Below are positions 8,241 to 17,185 of a stretch of 64,000 bases of DNA, one piece after another (the first letter of the stretch is position 1; every line of letters starts with the position of its first letter). Position numbers and translations under genes: made by a program. Under the pieces are notes generated by a model. The model saw only the letters and a list, made by a program, of their open reading frames with translations. It was not told where the DNA came from and did no database searches. The stretch covers positions 1 to 64,000 of the forward strand of contig JARLHJ010000024.1 of NCBI GenBank assembly GCA_031292305.1. Reading direction: 5' to 3'. This stretch comes from Candidatus Babeliales bacterium (GTDB lineage: Bacteria; Babelota; Babeliae; Babelales; JABDEC01).

Positions 8241-8969
8241 ATAAAGAGTATCTTTTTCTATAACATTTTTAATATTGCATCGTTTTGACAATAACTTAAC
8301 CTGATTTTTGTTTTCTTTATTTATTGAATTAAGAATGAGTTCATCAACATTACAATGTCCAAATTTTTTGATCAAATGTGAAACCAAATCATATTGTATC
8401 CAATACCAAGATGCTCGTTCAAGAACGCCTTTATCCTGTAAAGTAACTTTATTATTATTGCAAATTATTAATATTTGCTTATTTCTATGCATTAAAACTT
8501 CAAATGAATTCCCCCAAGTGCTTAGTTTTGTGTAAATAAGTAAAAAAATAAAAATAAATATTAAGCAAATAACTCTTGTAAAAGTACTTTGTATTTTTTT
8601 ATGCTTTAAGGCTAATACAGCTAAAATTATAACTAAGCTAGATATTATAAAGTGGGGCTTTGCAAAAGTAATTTTCCAACTTTCATAATTAAAAGAAAGT
8701 AGTTTTAGCCAGAATTTAGTAAATATTTCTAAGCAATATGTAAGCCAGATGTTGGAAATTGTTAATATTTCACAGAAGAACACTAAAGAAGAAAGCACTA
8801 AGAATATTGTAATAAAAGGGGCAAAAAAGATATTGCCAATAGGTGACATTAAAGATATCGGCATACCCCAATGGATTAAAATAATGAATGAAATTAAATT
8901 TAGAAATAGTTGTAATTTTAAAGTTTCTAATAACCAGTAATTAAGTTTGGTTATAAATTTGGTAGACAT
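8235..8969 (-). CDS. Membrane protein resembling the C-terminal part of ComEC/Rec2, degenerate
   Basis: A 244 aa protein with several hydrophobic segments. Residues about 25-70 (WGMPISLMSPIGNIFFAPF and following) look like the last part of the ComEC competence domain, where a conserved Asn-Pro-rich membrane stretch lies in the DNA-uptake channel. The soluble tail (from about 165, ILIICNNNKVTLQDKG) has the rhythm of the start of a metallo-beta-lactamase-like domain, but no HxHxDH motif follows, so that domain would be truncated and inactive. Full ComEC proteins are about 700 aa. It may be a reduced ComEC or a decayed fragment. Present with comF (48635) in the same window. The family assignment is tentative. 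Confidence 0.4.
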   Translation of the reverse strand: MSTKFITKLNYWLLETLKLQLFLNLISFIILIHWGMPISLMSPIGNIFFAPFITIFLVLSSLVFFCEILTISNIWLTYCLEIFTKFWLKLLSFNYESWKITFAKPHFIISSLVIILAVLALKHKKIQSTFTRVICLIFIFIFLLIYTKLSTWGNSFEVLMHRNKQILIICNNNKVTLQDKGVLERASWYWIQYDLVSHLIKKFGHCNVDELILNSINKENKNQVKLLSKRCNIKNVIEKDTLYL

Positions 8970-9039
8970 ATATAAGATCGAATTTATTGATTGTTATTAA
9001 TTTGAGTATAGCATTATTAAAAAATAAAAGGAGTAGCAT

Positions 9040-9429
9040 ATGAATTTAATTCTTTTAATAATGATTATAGTAAGCTCTTTTTCTTATATTTTTGCCAATA
9101 TACAGCATGCAAATGAATTGTTTAGGCTTGGTAATCTAAAATTAGAATTATACTATGAAATGCATGGGCACACTAACCCGGATTATAGTTTATTTGATAA
9201 AGAAGACCTAGACCTTCCCTTAACCTATTTAAAAGAAGGCCTAGAATTATTAATAAATTCTGGAAAATTTTATCTACTTGAGTATAAAAATAATTATGAA
9301 AAAATACATTTCACTAAATTAAAAGAAATAAATCAAATAATTTTAATTTACGTTAATTTACTAAAATACAAAGATAAAAAAGAAATTCTTAAACAATGGG
9401 AACCCATTAAAAATGAATTGAATATATGA
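9040..9429 (+). CDS. Small secreted helical protein coupled to transketolase
   Basis: A 129 aa protein with a signal peptide (residues 1-20, ending FA) and a helical mature region, paralogous to the 135 aa protein at 7833-8240. AAAGGAG precedes the ATG. Its TGA stop overlaps the transketolase ATG (ATGA at 9426-9429), so translation of the two is probably coupled even though a secreted protein and a cytoplasmic enzyme have no obvious shared task. No family recognised. Confidence 0.65.
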   Translation: MNLILLIMIIVSSFSYIFANIQHANELFRLGNLKLELYYEMHGHTNPDYSLFDKEDLDLPLTYLKEGLELLINSGKFYLLEYKNNYEKIHFTKLKEINQIILIYVNLLKYKDKKEILKQWEPIKNELNI

Positions 9430-11387
9430 ATAAAAATATTATAAATTTATTAGAACATAAAGCTTACAAATTACGATACTTATCAATAATATCAACAACG
9501 CAAGCCGGTTCAGGGCATGTAACATCATGTTTATCAGCTGCTGATATAGTTGCAGCGTTGTTTTTTTATGCTATGAGTTTTGATCCACAAGATAGCCATA
9601 ACACAAATAATGATAGATTTATACTATCAAAAGGGCATGCAGCTCCACTTTTATATGCAGCATGGCAACAGGTTGGTGTGTTATCACAAGATGATATTTT
9701 AACATTGCGTCAATTTGATTCAGTATTAGAAGGGCATCCAACTCCAAGATTTAATAAAATAGAAGCTGCAACAGGCTCTTTGGGGCAAGGTTTATCAGTA
9801 GGTGTTGGTATTGCAATGTCAGCAAAACTGGATCAACATGATTTCTATACTTACGTTCTTATAGGTGATTCTGAGTCTAGTGAAGGTCAAATTTGGGAAG
9901 CTGCACAAATTGCATCTTATTATAAGCTAGATAATTTAGTAGCAATTTTAGATGTTAATAGACTTGGCCAAACAGGTGAAACTATGCAAGGTTGGGATGT
10001 GCAAAATTACCAAGCAAAATTTAAAGCATTTGGCTGGGATACAATTATTATTAATGGCCATGATATGTGCGAGATTGTAAATGCACTTGATCAAGTTAGA
10101 AAATTATCAGGTAAGCCAATAGTAATTATTGCAAAAACCATTAAAGGTTATGGTGTTGCAATGGCTGAAAATAAAAATGGATTTCATGGTAGGGCTTTTA
10201 CAAAAGAAGAATTGCCTGAAGTTTTACAAGAATTACATGATAAGTTTAGTCAAGCTGCAGAATATAAAGAAAATGAAGATCTTTCACCCTTCGATACAAT
10301 TTTGCAGAAGCAAAATCACTCAGGGCGAACGGAAAGGGATAAGTCCGTTCGTGTCCTTCGACCGGCTCAGGATGTTCGGGATTTTAATAATCCAAACCCA
10401 AATGGGTTTGGTGAAAACCATAAAAACAAATTTACACTACCAACACCAAGCTATAAACAAGATGAAAAAATAGCAACACGTAAAGTATATGGACAAGCAT
10501 TAGTAGAGTTAGATGATGTCTGTGATAATTTATTAAGTTTAGATGCAGAAGTTAAAAATTCTACGTTTGCGCAAATTTTAGAAACAAAAGATGCAAAAAA
10601 ATTTATTCAATGTTTTATAGCAGAACAAAATATGATAAGCATGGCAGTAGGGCTCACTAGCCGTGGCAAAATTACTTTTTCATCAACCTTTGCATGCTTT
10701 TTAAGTAGAGCATTTGACAGCTTGCGTATGGCTGCAATTTCAAGATCGCCATTACGTGTTTGTGGTTCACATGCAGGTGTTTCAATAGGGCAAGATGGCC
10801 CATCCCAAATGGGTCTAGAAGATATTGCAATGTTTAGAGTATTGCCAAATTCCATAATTTTGTATCCAAGTGATGCCGTCTCTACATATAAATGTGTTGA
10901 GTTAATGGCAAATTATAATGATGGAATAAGTTACCTGCGTACAACGCGTTCAGATACGCCTATAATTTATAAAAATAGTGAAGATTTCAAAATAGGTGGG
11001 TGCAAAGTCTTATATACTAATCCACAAGATAAAGCTTGTATTATTGCCGCAGGGATTACATTGCATGAAGCTTTAAAAGCATACGAAGAATTAAAAAAAG
11101 AAGGTATCAAAGTCGCTATTATAGATTTATATTGCGTTAAGCCAATAGACGTTAAAACTATCCTAGAAACAGTTGGGAAATATAAAAAAATTATAACTGT
11201 AGAAGATCACTATCTCGAAGGTGGGTTAGGACAAGCAGTTGCGTTTGAATTGCGCAATGCAAACATACAAGTAGAATGCTTAGCTGTTACCAAGTTGCCA
11301 CGTTCAGGAACTATGCAAGAGTTATTAGCATTTGAGGATATTGATGCAAGAGCAATAATTAGAGCAGTTAAAAAAATTATCTGCTAA
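9426..11387 (+). CDS. tkt: Transketolase with an in-frame repeat-derived insert
   Basis: Thiamine-diphosphate enzyme moving two-carbon units between sugar phosphates in the non-oxidative pentose phosphate pathway. Visible marks are GSGHVTSCLSAAD and LSKGHAAPLLYA near the N-terminus, TGSLGQGLSVGVG (about 116-128), the ThDP/metal motif from GDSESSEGQIWEAAQIA to LDVNRLGQTG (about 148-184), and the pyrimidine domain with the catalytic Glu in FIAEQNMISMAVG and GSHAGVSIGQDGPSQMGLED. The length of 653 aa is usual, but residues about 287-330, between the two domains, are encoded by a GC-richer palindromic repeat and read as unrelated low-complexity sequence. The frame is kept. Translationally coupled to the upstream secreted-protein gene. 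Confidence 0.92.
   Translation: MNKNIINLLEHKAYKLRYLSIISTTQAGSGHVTSCLSAADIVAALFFYAMSFDPQDSHNTNNDRFILSKGHAAPLLYAAWQQVGVLSQDDILTLRQFDSVLEGHPTPRFNKIEAATGSLGQGLSVGVGIAMSAKLDQHDFYTYVLIGDSESSEGQIWEAAQIASYYKLDNLVAILDVNRLGQTGETMQGWDVQNYQAKFKAFGWDTIIINGHDMCEIVNALDQVRKLSGKPIVIIAKTIKGYGVAMAENKNGFHGRAFTKEELPEVLQELHDKFSQAAEYKENEDLSPFDTILQKQNHSGRTERDKSVRVLRPAQDVRDFNNPNPNGFGENHKNKFTLPTPSYKQDEKIATRKVYGQALVELDDVCDNLLSLDAEVKNSTFAQILETKDAKKFIQCFIAEQNMISMAVGLTSRGKITFSSTFACFLSRAFDSLRMAAISRSPLRVCGSHAGVSIGQDGPSQMGLEDIAMFRVLPNSIILYPSDAVSTYKCVELMANYNDGISYLRTTRSDTPIIYKNSEDFKIGGCKVLYTNPQDKACIIAAGITLHEALKAYEELKKEGIKVAIIDLYCVKPIDVKTILETVGKYKKIITVEDHYLEGGLGQAVAFELRNANIQVECLAVTKLPRSGTMQELLAFEDIDARAIIRAVKKIIC
10284..10411. 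repeat. Palindromic repeat element inserted in frame in tkt
   Basis: Within the transketolase linker the sequence becomes visibly GC-richer and palindromic: CGAACGGA (10326-10333) pairs with TCCGTTCG (10344-10351), and CCAAACCC (10392-10399) pairs with GGGTTTGG (10404-10411). CTCAGGGCGAACGG and CCTTCGACCGGCTCAGGATG are of the CCTGAGC..GTCGAAGG type of dispersed repeat found in many bacterial genomes, and related fragments occur at 46521-46581 and 53229-53270. It codes for roughly 40 residues without breaking the frame, like Rickettsia palindromic elements. Confidence 0.65.
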
Positions 11388-11641
11388 TCAAAAATCAAGC
11401 CAGGCGTAGCCTCGGTCTTGAATAAATGCTATTTTTTGTTAGCAAAACTTAAATTGAATCATTTCTATTATAACATATTATATAGCGCGCAAACCCAAAA
11501 AATTACATCTAATGAGATATAAATTTTAATAAACCGCTATAATAAATACAAATTGCATTACTTTGAATAAATCATATTATTTTGAGTTCAAAATGTTATA
11601 TTTTTTAGATAGAGGTATCTAATTAATGTAAAAGAAAGAAG

Positions 11642-12910
11642 ATGAATAATAATTTAAAGATTCTGGCTCTCTTACCCTTATTTTTCGTCTTTCAGGTTTA
11701 TACAAAGGCAGAAGTCTGTCTTAATGTCTTTATCCATGGGATTATTAAAACTCCATTTACTATATATGATTTTGAAAAAATAGCACACAATTGTGTTGAA
11801 GGTAGCCAGCATTATCATATGGTAGATTATTTAAGACAAAGAACTGAGCTTTATTCTTACCAGCCTATGCAAAAGAAGGGCTTAATTAAAATAGATCCAC
11901 AAGCTTCGTCTAATGGTGCAGCCGCTATTGCAAAACTCTATCATTATCAATTTAATAGTTTAACTTCAGCAAGATTAGACCAGCATAATCAAAAATCTGA
12001 TATTTATAATCTATATTATACATTTGGATGGTCAGGTTATTTAAGTAGATTACACCGTCAGCGTGATGCTAAAAAGTTATATAATGCATTAAAGAATGAG
12101 GTTAATGATTTTAAAAAGAAGGGTATTGATTGTAAAATAAGGCTTATTGGTTTTAGCCATGCAGGTAATTTAATTTTAAGTATGGCAAAAGGTCTGACAA
12201 ATAAAGTAGAAGAATTGCCGTTTATAATAGATGAATTAATAGTATTGGCAGTTCCGATTCAAAAAGAAACAGATAAATATATTCATCATCCAATTTTTAA
12301 AAAGATTTATAGTTTTTATTCAATGAGTGATATAGCTCCAAAAGCAGACTTTTTTTCAACAAAATATCTGTTTTCGCATAGAAGATTCGGTAGAAAAGAC
12401 CTTCCCCTGCCCGATAAATTAACCCAAATAAAATTTAGAACCACGCACGTTGTTTTTAATAAATGTGGAAATATAGAAAAACAATATCATGTAGATCCAA
12501 ATCATATGGAATTTTGGAATTTCGGTTGGGCGCCTAGGTCACATAGAGAGAAATTTCCATTAAAGCCATTTTCCATTATATCATTAGTGCCATATTTTAT
12601 AAACGCTATTAACTCTATAGAAAATCTATCTGGTGATATTGTTTTAGATGTTGTTCCTAAATTAGAAAAACTTATAATTACAGATAATACGCATAGTATT
12701 TGTGAGCTTAAAAAAGAATATTCATTGCCATTTATATCAAATTATGATTTTAATGAAATGAAAAAAATATGCCTGAAATATAAAACGAGGTCTGAATTAT
12801 GTAAATTTAATAAAAGAAATTTAGTTAAAAACGCAATGAGATACGCTACTTGTAAAAGATACCCTTCTGCCTCCGGCTGTTCTAACTGTGATTATTTACT
12901 AAATATTTAA
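11642..12910 (+). CDS. Secreted alpha/beta-hydrolase-like protein
   Basis: A 422 aa protein with a signal peptide (residues 8-24). LNVFIHGI (about 27-34) looks like the oxyanion-hole strand, and IRLIGFSHAGNLIL (about 162-175) contains a GxSxG-like nucleophile elbow (GFSHAG), the hallmark of lipase/esterase-type hydrolases. A possible acid is near VLAVPIQKETD and a possible catalytic His is further on; neither can be fixed by eye. The C-terminal 60 residues hold six to seven cysteines, suggesting disulphides in an exported protein. Preceded by a 254-base intergenic stretch without a recognisable structure. It could be a secreted lipase or phospholipase; the substrate is unknown. Confidence 0.55.
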   Translation: MNNNLKILALLPLFFVFQVYTKAEVCLNVFIHGIIKTPFTIYDFEKIAHNCVEGSQHYHMVDYLRQRTELYSYQPMQKKGLIKIDPQASSNGAAAIAKLYHYQFNSLTSARLDQHNQKSDIYNLYYTFGWSGYLSRLHRQRDAKKLYNALKNEVNDFKKKGIDCKIRLIGFSHAGNLILSMAKGLTNKVEELPFIIDELIVLAVPIQKETDKYIHHPIFKKIYSFYSMSDIAPKADFFSTKYLFSHRRFGRKDLPLPDKLTQIKFRTTHVVFNKCGNIEKQYHVDPNHMEFWNFGWAPRSHREKFPLKPFSIISLVPYFINAINSIENLSGDIVLDVVPKLEKLIITDNTHSICELKKEYSLPFISNYDFNEMKKICLKYKTRSELCKFNKRNLVKNAMRYATCKRYPSASGCSNCDYLLNI

Positions 12911-14074
12911 TTATCCAATTTTATAAATTCTATGCTTGCCAACTTTAATAATCATCCCAGGTTTACATTCAATCTGAGCTTTAAAGTCGCTGATAATGTC
13001 GTCATTTATTCTTACTGCTTTTTCTTCTATTAATCGTTTTGCTTCAGAAGAAGTTTTAATAGCATCTAACAATCTTAATAAATCAACTATCCAAATTGGG
13101 TTAGCTGTGTCTGCAGGTAAAATAACTTCTTGGGCTGCTGAATATTCTTTTTTCTGGAATATATTTTCAAAATATTCTTGTCCAATATTAGCATCAGTTT
13201 CTGACCAGAATTTTTTTAAAATTTCATAAGCCATGTGCTTTTTGATATTTATAGGGCTGAGATTATTATCAGCTGTTTTATTTAATAATAATTTATAATA
13301 TTTAGATACAATTGTATCAGGTATAGACATTAATTTGCCATAAGCATTTTCAGGAGTTTCAGTAAGCCCTACAGCATTACCTAAAGATTTAGACATTTTC
13401 TGTACGCCATCAAGACCTTCTAAGATAGGCATAGTAATTATCACTTGTGCTTCTTGGCCATATTTTTCTTGCAAGTGTCTGCCCATTATTAAATTAAAAG
13501 TTTGGTCTGTACCACCAAGTTCTACATCTGCATGTAATTCAACTGAATCATATCCTTGAAATAATGGATATAACAATTCATGCATACCAATAGGTTGTTG
13601 GTTTTGTAAACGTGTTGCAAAATCTTCACGTTCTATCAATTGTGCAAGTGTAGTTTGTGCGCAAATTTGTACCATATCTTTGGCTGTTAATTTACTTAGC
13701 CATTCAGAGTTATAGCGTACGGTTACTTTTTTTGGATCAAGTATTTTGCTTACTTGCTCAAAATATGTTTGTGTATTTTTTTGAATTTCTTCATTAGTGA
13801 GTGGTGGTCTTGTTTTAGATTTCCCTGTAGGATCACCGATCATTGCAGTAAAATCACCAATTAGAAAAATGATATCATGTCCTAATTCTTGAAAATCACG
13901 CATTTTTTGTAAAACAACTGCATGTCCTAAATGCAAATCAGGTGATGTTGGGTCCATACCCAGTTTGATCTTTAATTTTTTTCCATTTTTTAATTTTTTT
14001 AAAAGCTCTTGTGCCGGTAAAACTTGTTGAGCCCCATTTACTAATAATTCTAAGTTTTTTTCTATTGTATCCAT
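12911..14074 (-). CDS. tyrS: Tyrosyl-tRNA synthetase
   Basis: Class I synthetase charging tRNA-Tyr. The 387 aa product shows KLGMDPTSPDLHLGHAVVLQKM with the HIGH-type motif HLGH (about 45-48), GDFTAMIGDPTGKSKTRP, the tyrosine pocket region FQGYDSVELHADVELGGTDQ, the KMSKS loop (about 226-230, KMSKSLGNAVG) and a C-terminal S4 RNA-binding domain (from about 325). This is the TyrZ-like branch. Its ATG overlaps the stop of the upstream site-2-protease-like gene by one base (TAATG), so the two form an operon. It ends one base after the convergent hydrolase gene. Confidence 0.95.
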   Translation of the reverse strand: MDTIEKNLELLVNGAQQVLPAQELLKKLKNGKKLKIKLGMDPTSPDLHLGHAVVLQKMRDFQELGHDIIFLIGDFTAMIGDPTGKSKTRPPLTNEEIQKNTQTYFEQVSKILDPKKVTVRYNSEWLSKLTAKDMVQICAQTTLAQLIEREDFATRLQNQQPIGMHELLYPLFQGYDSVELHADVELGGTDQTFNLIMGRHLQEKYGQEAQVIITMPILEGLDGVQKMSKSLGNAVGLTETPENAYGKLMSIPDTIVSKYYKLLLNKTADNNLSPINIKKHMAYEILKKFWSETDANIGQEYFENIFQKKEYSAAQEVILPADTANPIWIVDLLRLLDAIKTSSEAKRLIEEKAVRINDDIISDFKAQIECKPGMIIKVGKHRIYKIG

Positions 14075-14718
14075 TATAAAATCCCAAAAAATTTAATTAG
14101 GAATATTCGTAATATAGTTTCAACGTATGGTCCAAGAACTAATATCATTAAAAAAGGAAATATAAATGTAGCAAGTTGCATAAAGCCTGACTGATTTTCA
14201 ATGTCTGGGATTAAAAAATGTATACACGTTCTTACCAGCCCAATAATAAAATAGATAACAGCTGATAATATATTTAAATTTAGTAATGCATGAAATATAA
14301 GTAATGTTGAATATATTGCCGGATGAATATTGCCTTCTACTAAATACATTAAAGCTTGTTTGCCAATTAAGCCAAAAAACAATAAAACCAAAACAATTAA
14401 TATCAGATGAGTAATTGCTCGTGACATAAATAATAATAAAATCTTAGCTGTTTTATGCTTTTTTTTAATATTATCTAAATCCATAGGCATTCTTTTTCCA
14501 AAGCCAAAATGTGGCGGAAGAGCAACAAATGCGATACCTATTGGGTCCATATGTACTATTGGATTTAAAGTCAAAAAACCTGCATATTCAGGAGTTTTAT
14601 CCCCAAATTTCTTTGCAAGCCAAGCTTCAACATAACCTGCTAAAGTAACAGTTGGAAAATATGCTATTAAATAGGCAATTAGTTCTTGTATTAATTGAGC
14701 TGTTTCTAATTTAATCAT
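14074..14718 (-). CDS. Site-2-protease (M50) homologue lacking the zinc-binding HExxH
   Basis: A 214 aa polytopic membrane protein aligning with the SpoIVFB/COG1994-type intramembrane zinc proteases. Diagnostic are AWLAKKFGDKTPEYAG-LTLNP (about 32-53) and the NPxxHxDP motif (NPIVHMDP, 52-59), whose Asp is normally a metal ligand. In active members the residues just before AWxAKxxGD read HExxH; here they are AGYVE (27-31), so both His ligands and the catalytic Glu position are lost. The protein is expected to be proteolytically dead and may act as a binding partner or pseudoprotease. Operon with tyrS (one-base overlap). Family call solid, inactivity inferred. Confidence 0.75.
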   Translation of the reverse strand: MIKLETAQLIQELIAYLIAYFPTVTLAGYVEAWLAKKFGDKTPEYAGFLTLNPIVHMDPIGIAFVALPPHFGFGKRMPMDLDNIKKKHKTAKILLLFMSRAITHLILIVLVLLFFGLIGKQALMYLVEGNIHPAIYSTLLIFHALLNLNILSAVIYFIIGLVRTCIHFLIPDIENQSGFMQLATFIFPFLMILVLGPYVETILRIFLIKFFGIL

Positions 14719-14842
14719 TTTTTATTTCGAGTGGTAAAAAGTATATTCAAAGCTTAGAATAAAAAGCCTCAATCGTCAAAATTTAGATATTTATGAATAA
14801 ATAAGTTAAAATAGACCATATTTTAAAATTATGGGATTTTTT

Positions 14843-16660
14843 ATGTCAAAAAATAATTATATTTTTTTAGGTCTTTTATTTATAGTTGCTTTAACATGTA
14901 TTGTTTATTATCCATCTTTACATTATGCATTTCAGTTTGATGACGGACCAAATATTATAAAATTATTTGATGTAAGAAACTTAAAATTTACTGATCTTTG
15001 TTTATCGAGTACTCGTTGGATTAGTTATTGGTTAAATACAATTTTATATCAAATTAGTCAGTTTGATCCTTTTTATTATCGCATTGCTAATTTATTTTTT
15101 CATATTTTTACTGGAATATTAATTTTTTTATTTACATATTTATGCTTAAGGCATTTAAGAGATATTAGCACAAAAATAGCATTCTTAGTCACAGCGCTTT
15201 TTTTATTACATCCTGTACAAACGCAAACAATTTCTTATATCATTCAGGGGCAATTAGAAGGGCTTTCTTCTTTATTTATCATGAGCTTATTATTATGCTC
15301 TATTTTTATTTTTGATAATAAATCATATTTAAAATATTTTTTAGTTACATTATTTTCACTGCTTACAATCTTATCAACAGGAAGCAAAGAGATAATAATA
15401 GCAACCCCATTTTTAATATTATTAACTGATTGGTTTTTTGTATCACAAGCAAATTGGCAAAAGATAAAAACACATTTGTGGTTGCCGATATTAAACTTTG
15501 TTTTGATAATATCTTCTTATGTTTATATCAAACCCTGGTTTTTGTTGCGCATGTTAAATTTGAATTATGTATGCAATAATAACCCTGGAAATATAATAAC
15601 TCAAAATGCACAAGAAGCAATCACTATTGGGCCATTTTGCGTTTCCCAATTTAAGGTTTTGTTACATTATTTATGGATATATATTTGGCCATTTAATATT
15701 AGTGTTGAATATGATTTTAAGTTAATACAACTTTCTAGTTTCGATTTTGTGTTCCCATTTATTATTATTCTGACCATTTGGGGCTTAATTATTTATCTAC
15801 TTAAGCACAATAAAACTAGCTTAATTGCGTTTGGGCTACTTTGGTTTTTTATTGTAAATGCACCACGTGCAAGTATTATTCCATGTTCTGAATTAGTTGC
15901 TGATTATAAGACATATCTTGCATCTTTTGGCTGGCTTCTTGTTATTGCAATTTTGATTATAAAATTATTAGAAAAATATTTTTATATAATACTTATTTTA
16001 ATTTCATTATCACTAGGTTACCTAACATATCAACGCAATAAAGTCTGGCGATCAGGGATAGAATTCTGGGGAAACATAATTCAAAATGCGCCAAGCAAAG
16101 CACGCGCCTATAATAATTATGCTGTAGAACTTTCTAATGCAGGTAAGTTTAAAGAATCAGTAATTTATTTTAAAAAGGCAATACGTCTAGAAGGCAGCAC
16201 CTATTATGACCCATATACCAATTTAGCAGGTGCATATGCTGTATTAGGTGATACAGATTTAGCAATTGAGACTTTAAATAAAAGTTTAAAAATTAATAAT
16301 ATGCAACCGGAAGCATATAATAACTTAGGAGCTTTTTATTTACACAAGCAAGATTTACAAAAAGCACATGAATGTTTTAAAACAGCATTAGATTTAAAAC
16401 CGCATTATGGCAAAGCTATGTATAATTTAGGTAAGCTTTATTTGGTAAACTCAGATTGGGAACAAGCCCATAAAATATTTAAACAAGCATGTACAGCTTC
16501 TGATATAGATTGCGATTTACCACCTTGGGTTGGTTTTGCAGAAATTAGTATGAATTTAAAAAAATATGATGATGTTAAATTTGCTTGCGAAAATATTATT
16601 AGAATTGCACCTCATTCTCAAGAAGCTAAAATTGCAAAGGGGGTGCTTGAGAATTTATAA
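14843..16660 (+). CDS. TMTC-like membrane glycosyltransferase with C-terminal TPRs
   Basis: About 605 aa: an N-terminal half of some ten membrane helices and a C-terminal TPR domain (from about 430). The first loop after helix 1 contains FQFDDGPNI with acidic residues like the catalytic Asp pair of GT-C / O-mannosyltransferase-like enzymes, and LLHPVQTQTISYIIQGQLEGL matches the HPV-Q-YI-QR-E pattern of TMTC proteins. The TPRs show canonical units (YNNLGAFYLHKQDLQKAHEC, with preceding and following repeats). GGGA lies 6 bases before the ATG at 14843; the ATG at 14831 has no such site. Likely transfers sugar from a lipid donor to exported proteins or glycans; donor and acceptor unknown. Confidence 0.7.
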   Translation: MSKNNYIFLGLLFIVALTCIVYYPSLHYAFQFDDGPNIIKLFDVRNLKFTDLCLSSTRWISYWLNTILYQISQFDPFYYRIANLFFHIFTGILIFLFTYLCLRHLRDISTKIAFLVTALFLLHPVQTQTISYIIQGQLEGLSSLFIMSLLLCSIFIFDNKSYLKYFLVTLFSLLTILSTGSKEIIIATPFLILLTDWFFVSQANWQKIKTHLWLPILNFVLIISSYVYIKPWFLLRMLNLNYVCNNNPGNIITQNAQEAITIGPFCVSQFKVLLHYLWIYIWPFNISVEYDFKLIQLSSFDFVFPFIIILTIWGLIIYLLKHNKTSLIAFGLLWFFIVNAPRASIIPCSELVADYKTYLASFGWLLVIAILIIKLLEKYFYIILILISLSLGYLTYQRNKVWRSGIEFWGNIIQNAPSKARAYNNYAVELSNAGKFKESVIYFKKAIRLEGSTYYDPYTNLAGAYAVLGDTDLAIETLNKSLKINNMQPEAYNNLGAFYLHKQDLQKAHECFKTALDLKPHYGKAMYNLGKLYLVNSDWEQAHKIFKQACTASDIDCDLPPWVGFAEISMNLKKYDDVKFACENIIRIAPHSQEAKIAKGVLENL

Positions 16661-16694
16661 TAGTACTCAATTTAATAATATTTTAACTTGAATG

Positions 16695-17018
16695 TTATTT
16701 CTTTAGCTTTTCTTTTAGATGATTTATCTCATCTTTGCATTTTTTGATTTTTGAATTCATTTTTTCTATAGAGTTTTTTGGATTTTCACCTATTTTTGTT
16801 AAATATAATTGTCCCTCTAATTCAGTAAGCTCTTCCTTTTTTGTATTTATTTTTTTTTCTAAGGATATAATTTCATCAATTTCATTATCAATTTTTCGAA
16901 GATCTTCTTCTTCAAGTTTTGGAAGTTTTGTTTTAATATCGGTTTCTAATTTTATTCTTGAATCTGAATAAATATTTAAGGCTGTAAATGTCAGTAAAAT
17001 AAACATTTTTTTATTCAT
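16695..17018 (-). CDS. Small secreted coiled-coil protein
   Basis: A 107 aa product with a signal peptide (residues 3-18) followed by an almost wholly charged Lys/Glu-rich helix (heptad-like, about 30-105) that should form a coiled coil. GGAG lies 7 bases before the ATG on the minus strand. Convergent to the TMTC-like gene, 34 bases away. No family recognised; the shape resembles small periplasmic coiled-coil proteins in general. Confidence 0.6.
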   Translation of the reverse strand: MNKKMFILLTFTALNIYSDSRIKLETDIKTKLPKLEEEDLRKIDNEIDEIISLEKKINTKKEELTELEGQLYLTKIGENPKNSIEKMNSKIKKCKDEINHLKEKLKK

Positions 17019-17185
17019 AATTTCTCCAGTTATTGGTTTTTATATTTTAAAATTAATAAAATAAGACACCTCTTGTAAATACTTTAAAATCATAGTCTTT
17101 GCTTTAAAGAGTTATTTTGACCATTTTTCTGTTTAAAAGTAATCTATTAAGTAATTATGAATTTAAGCTAATAGACTGGAATAAA

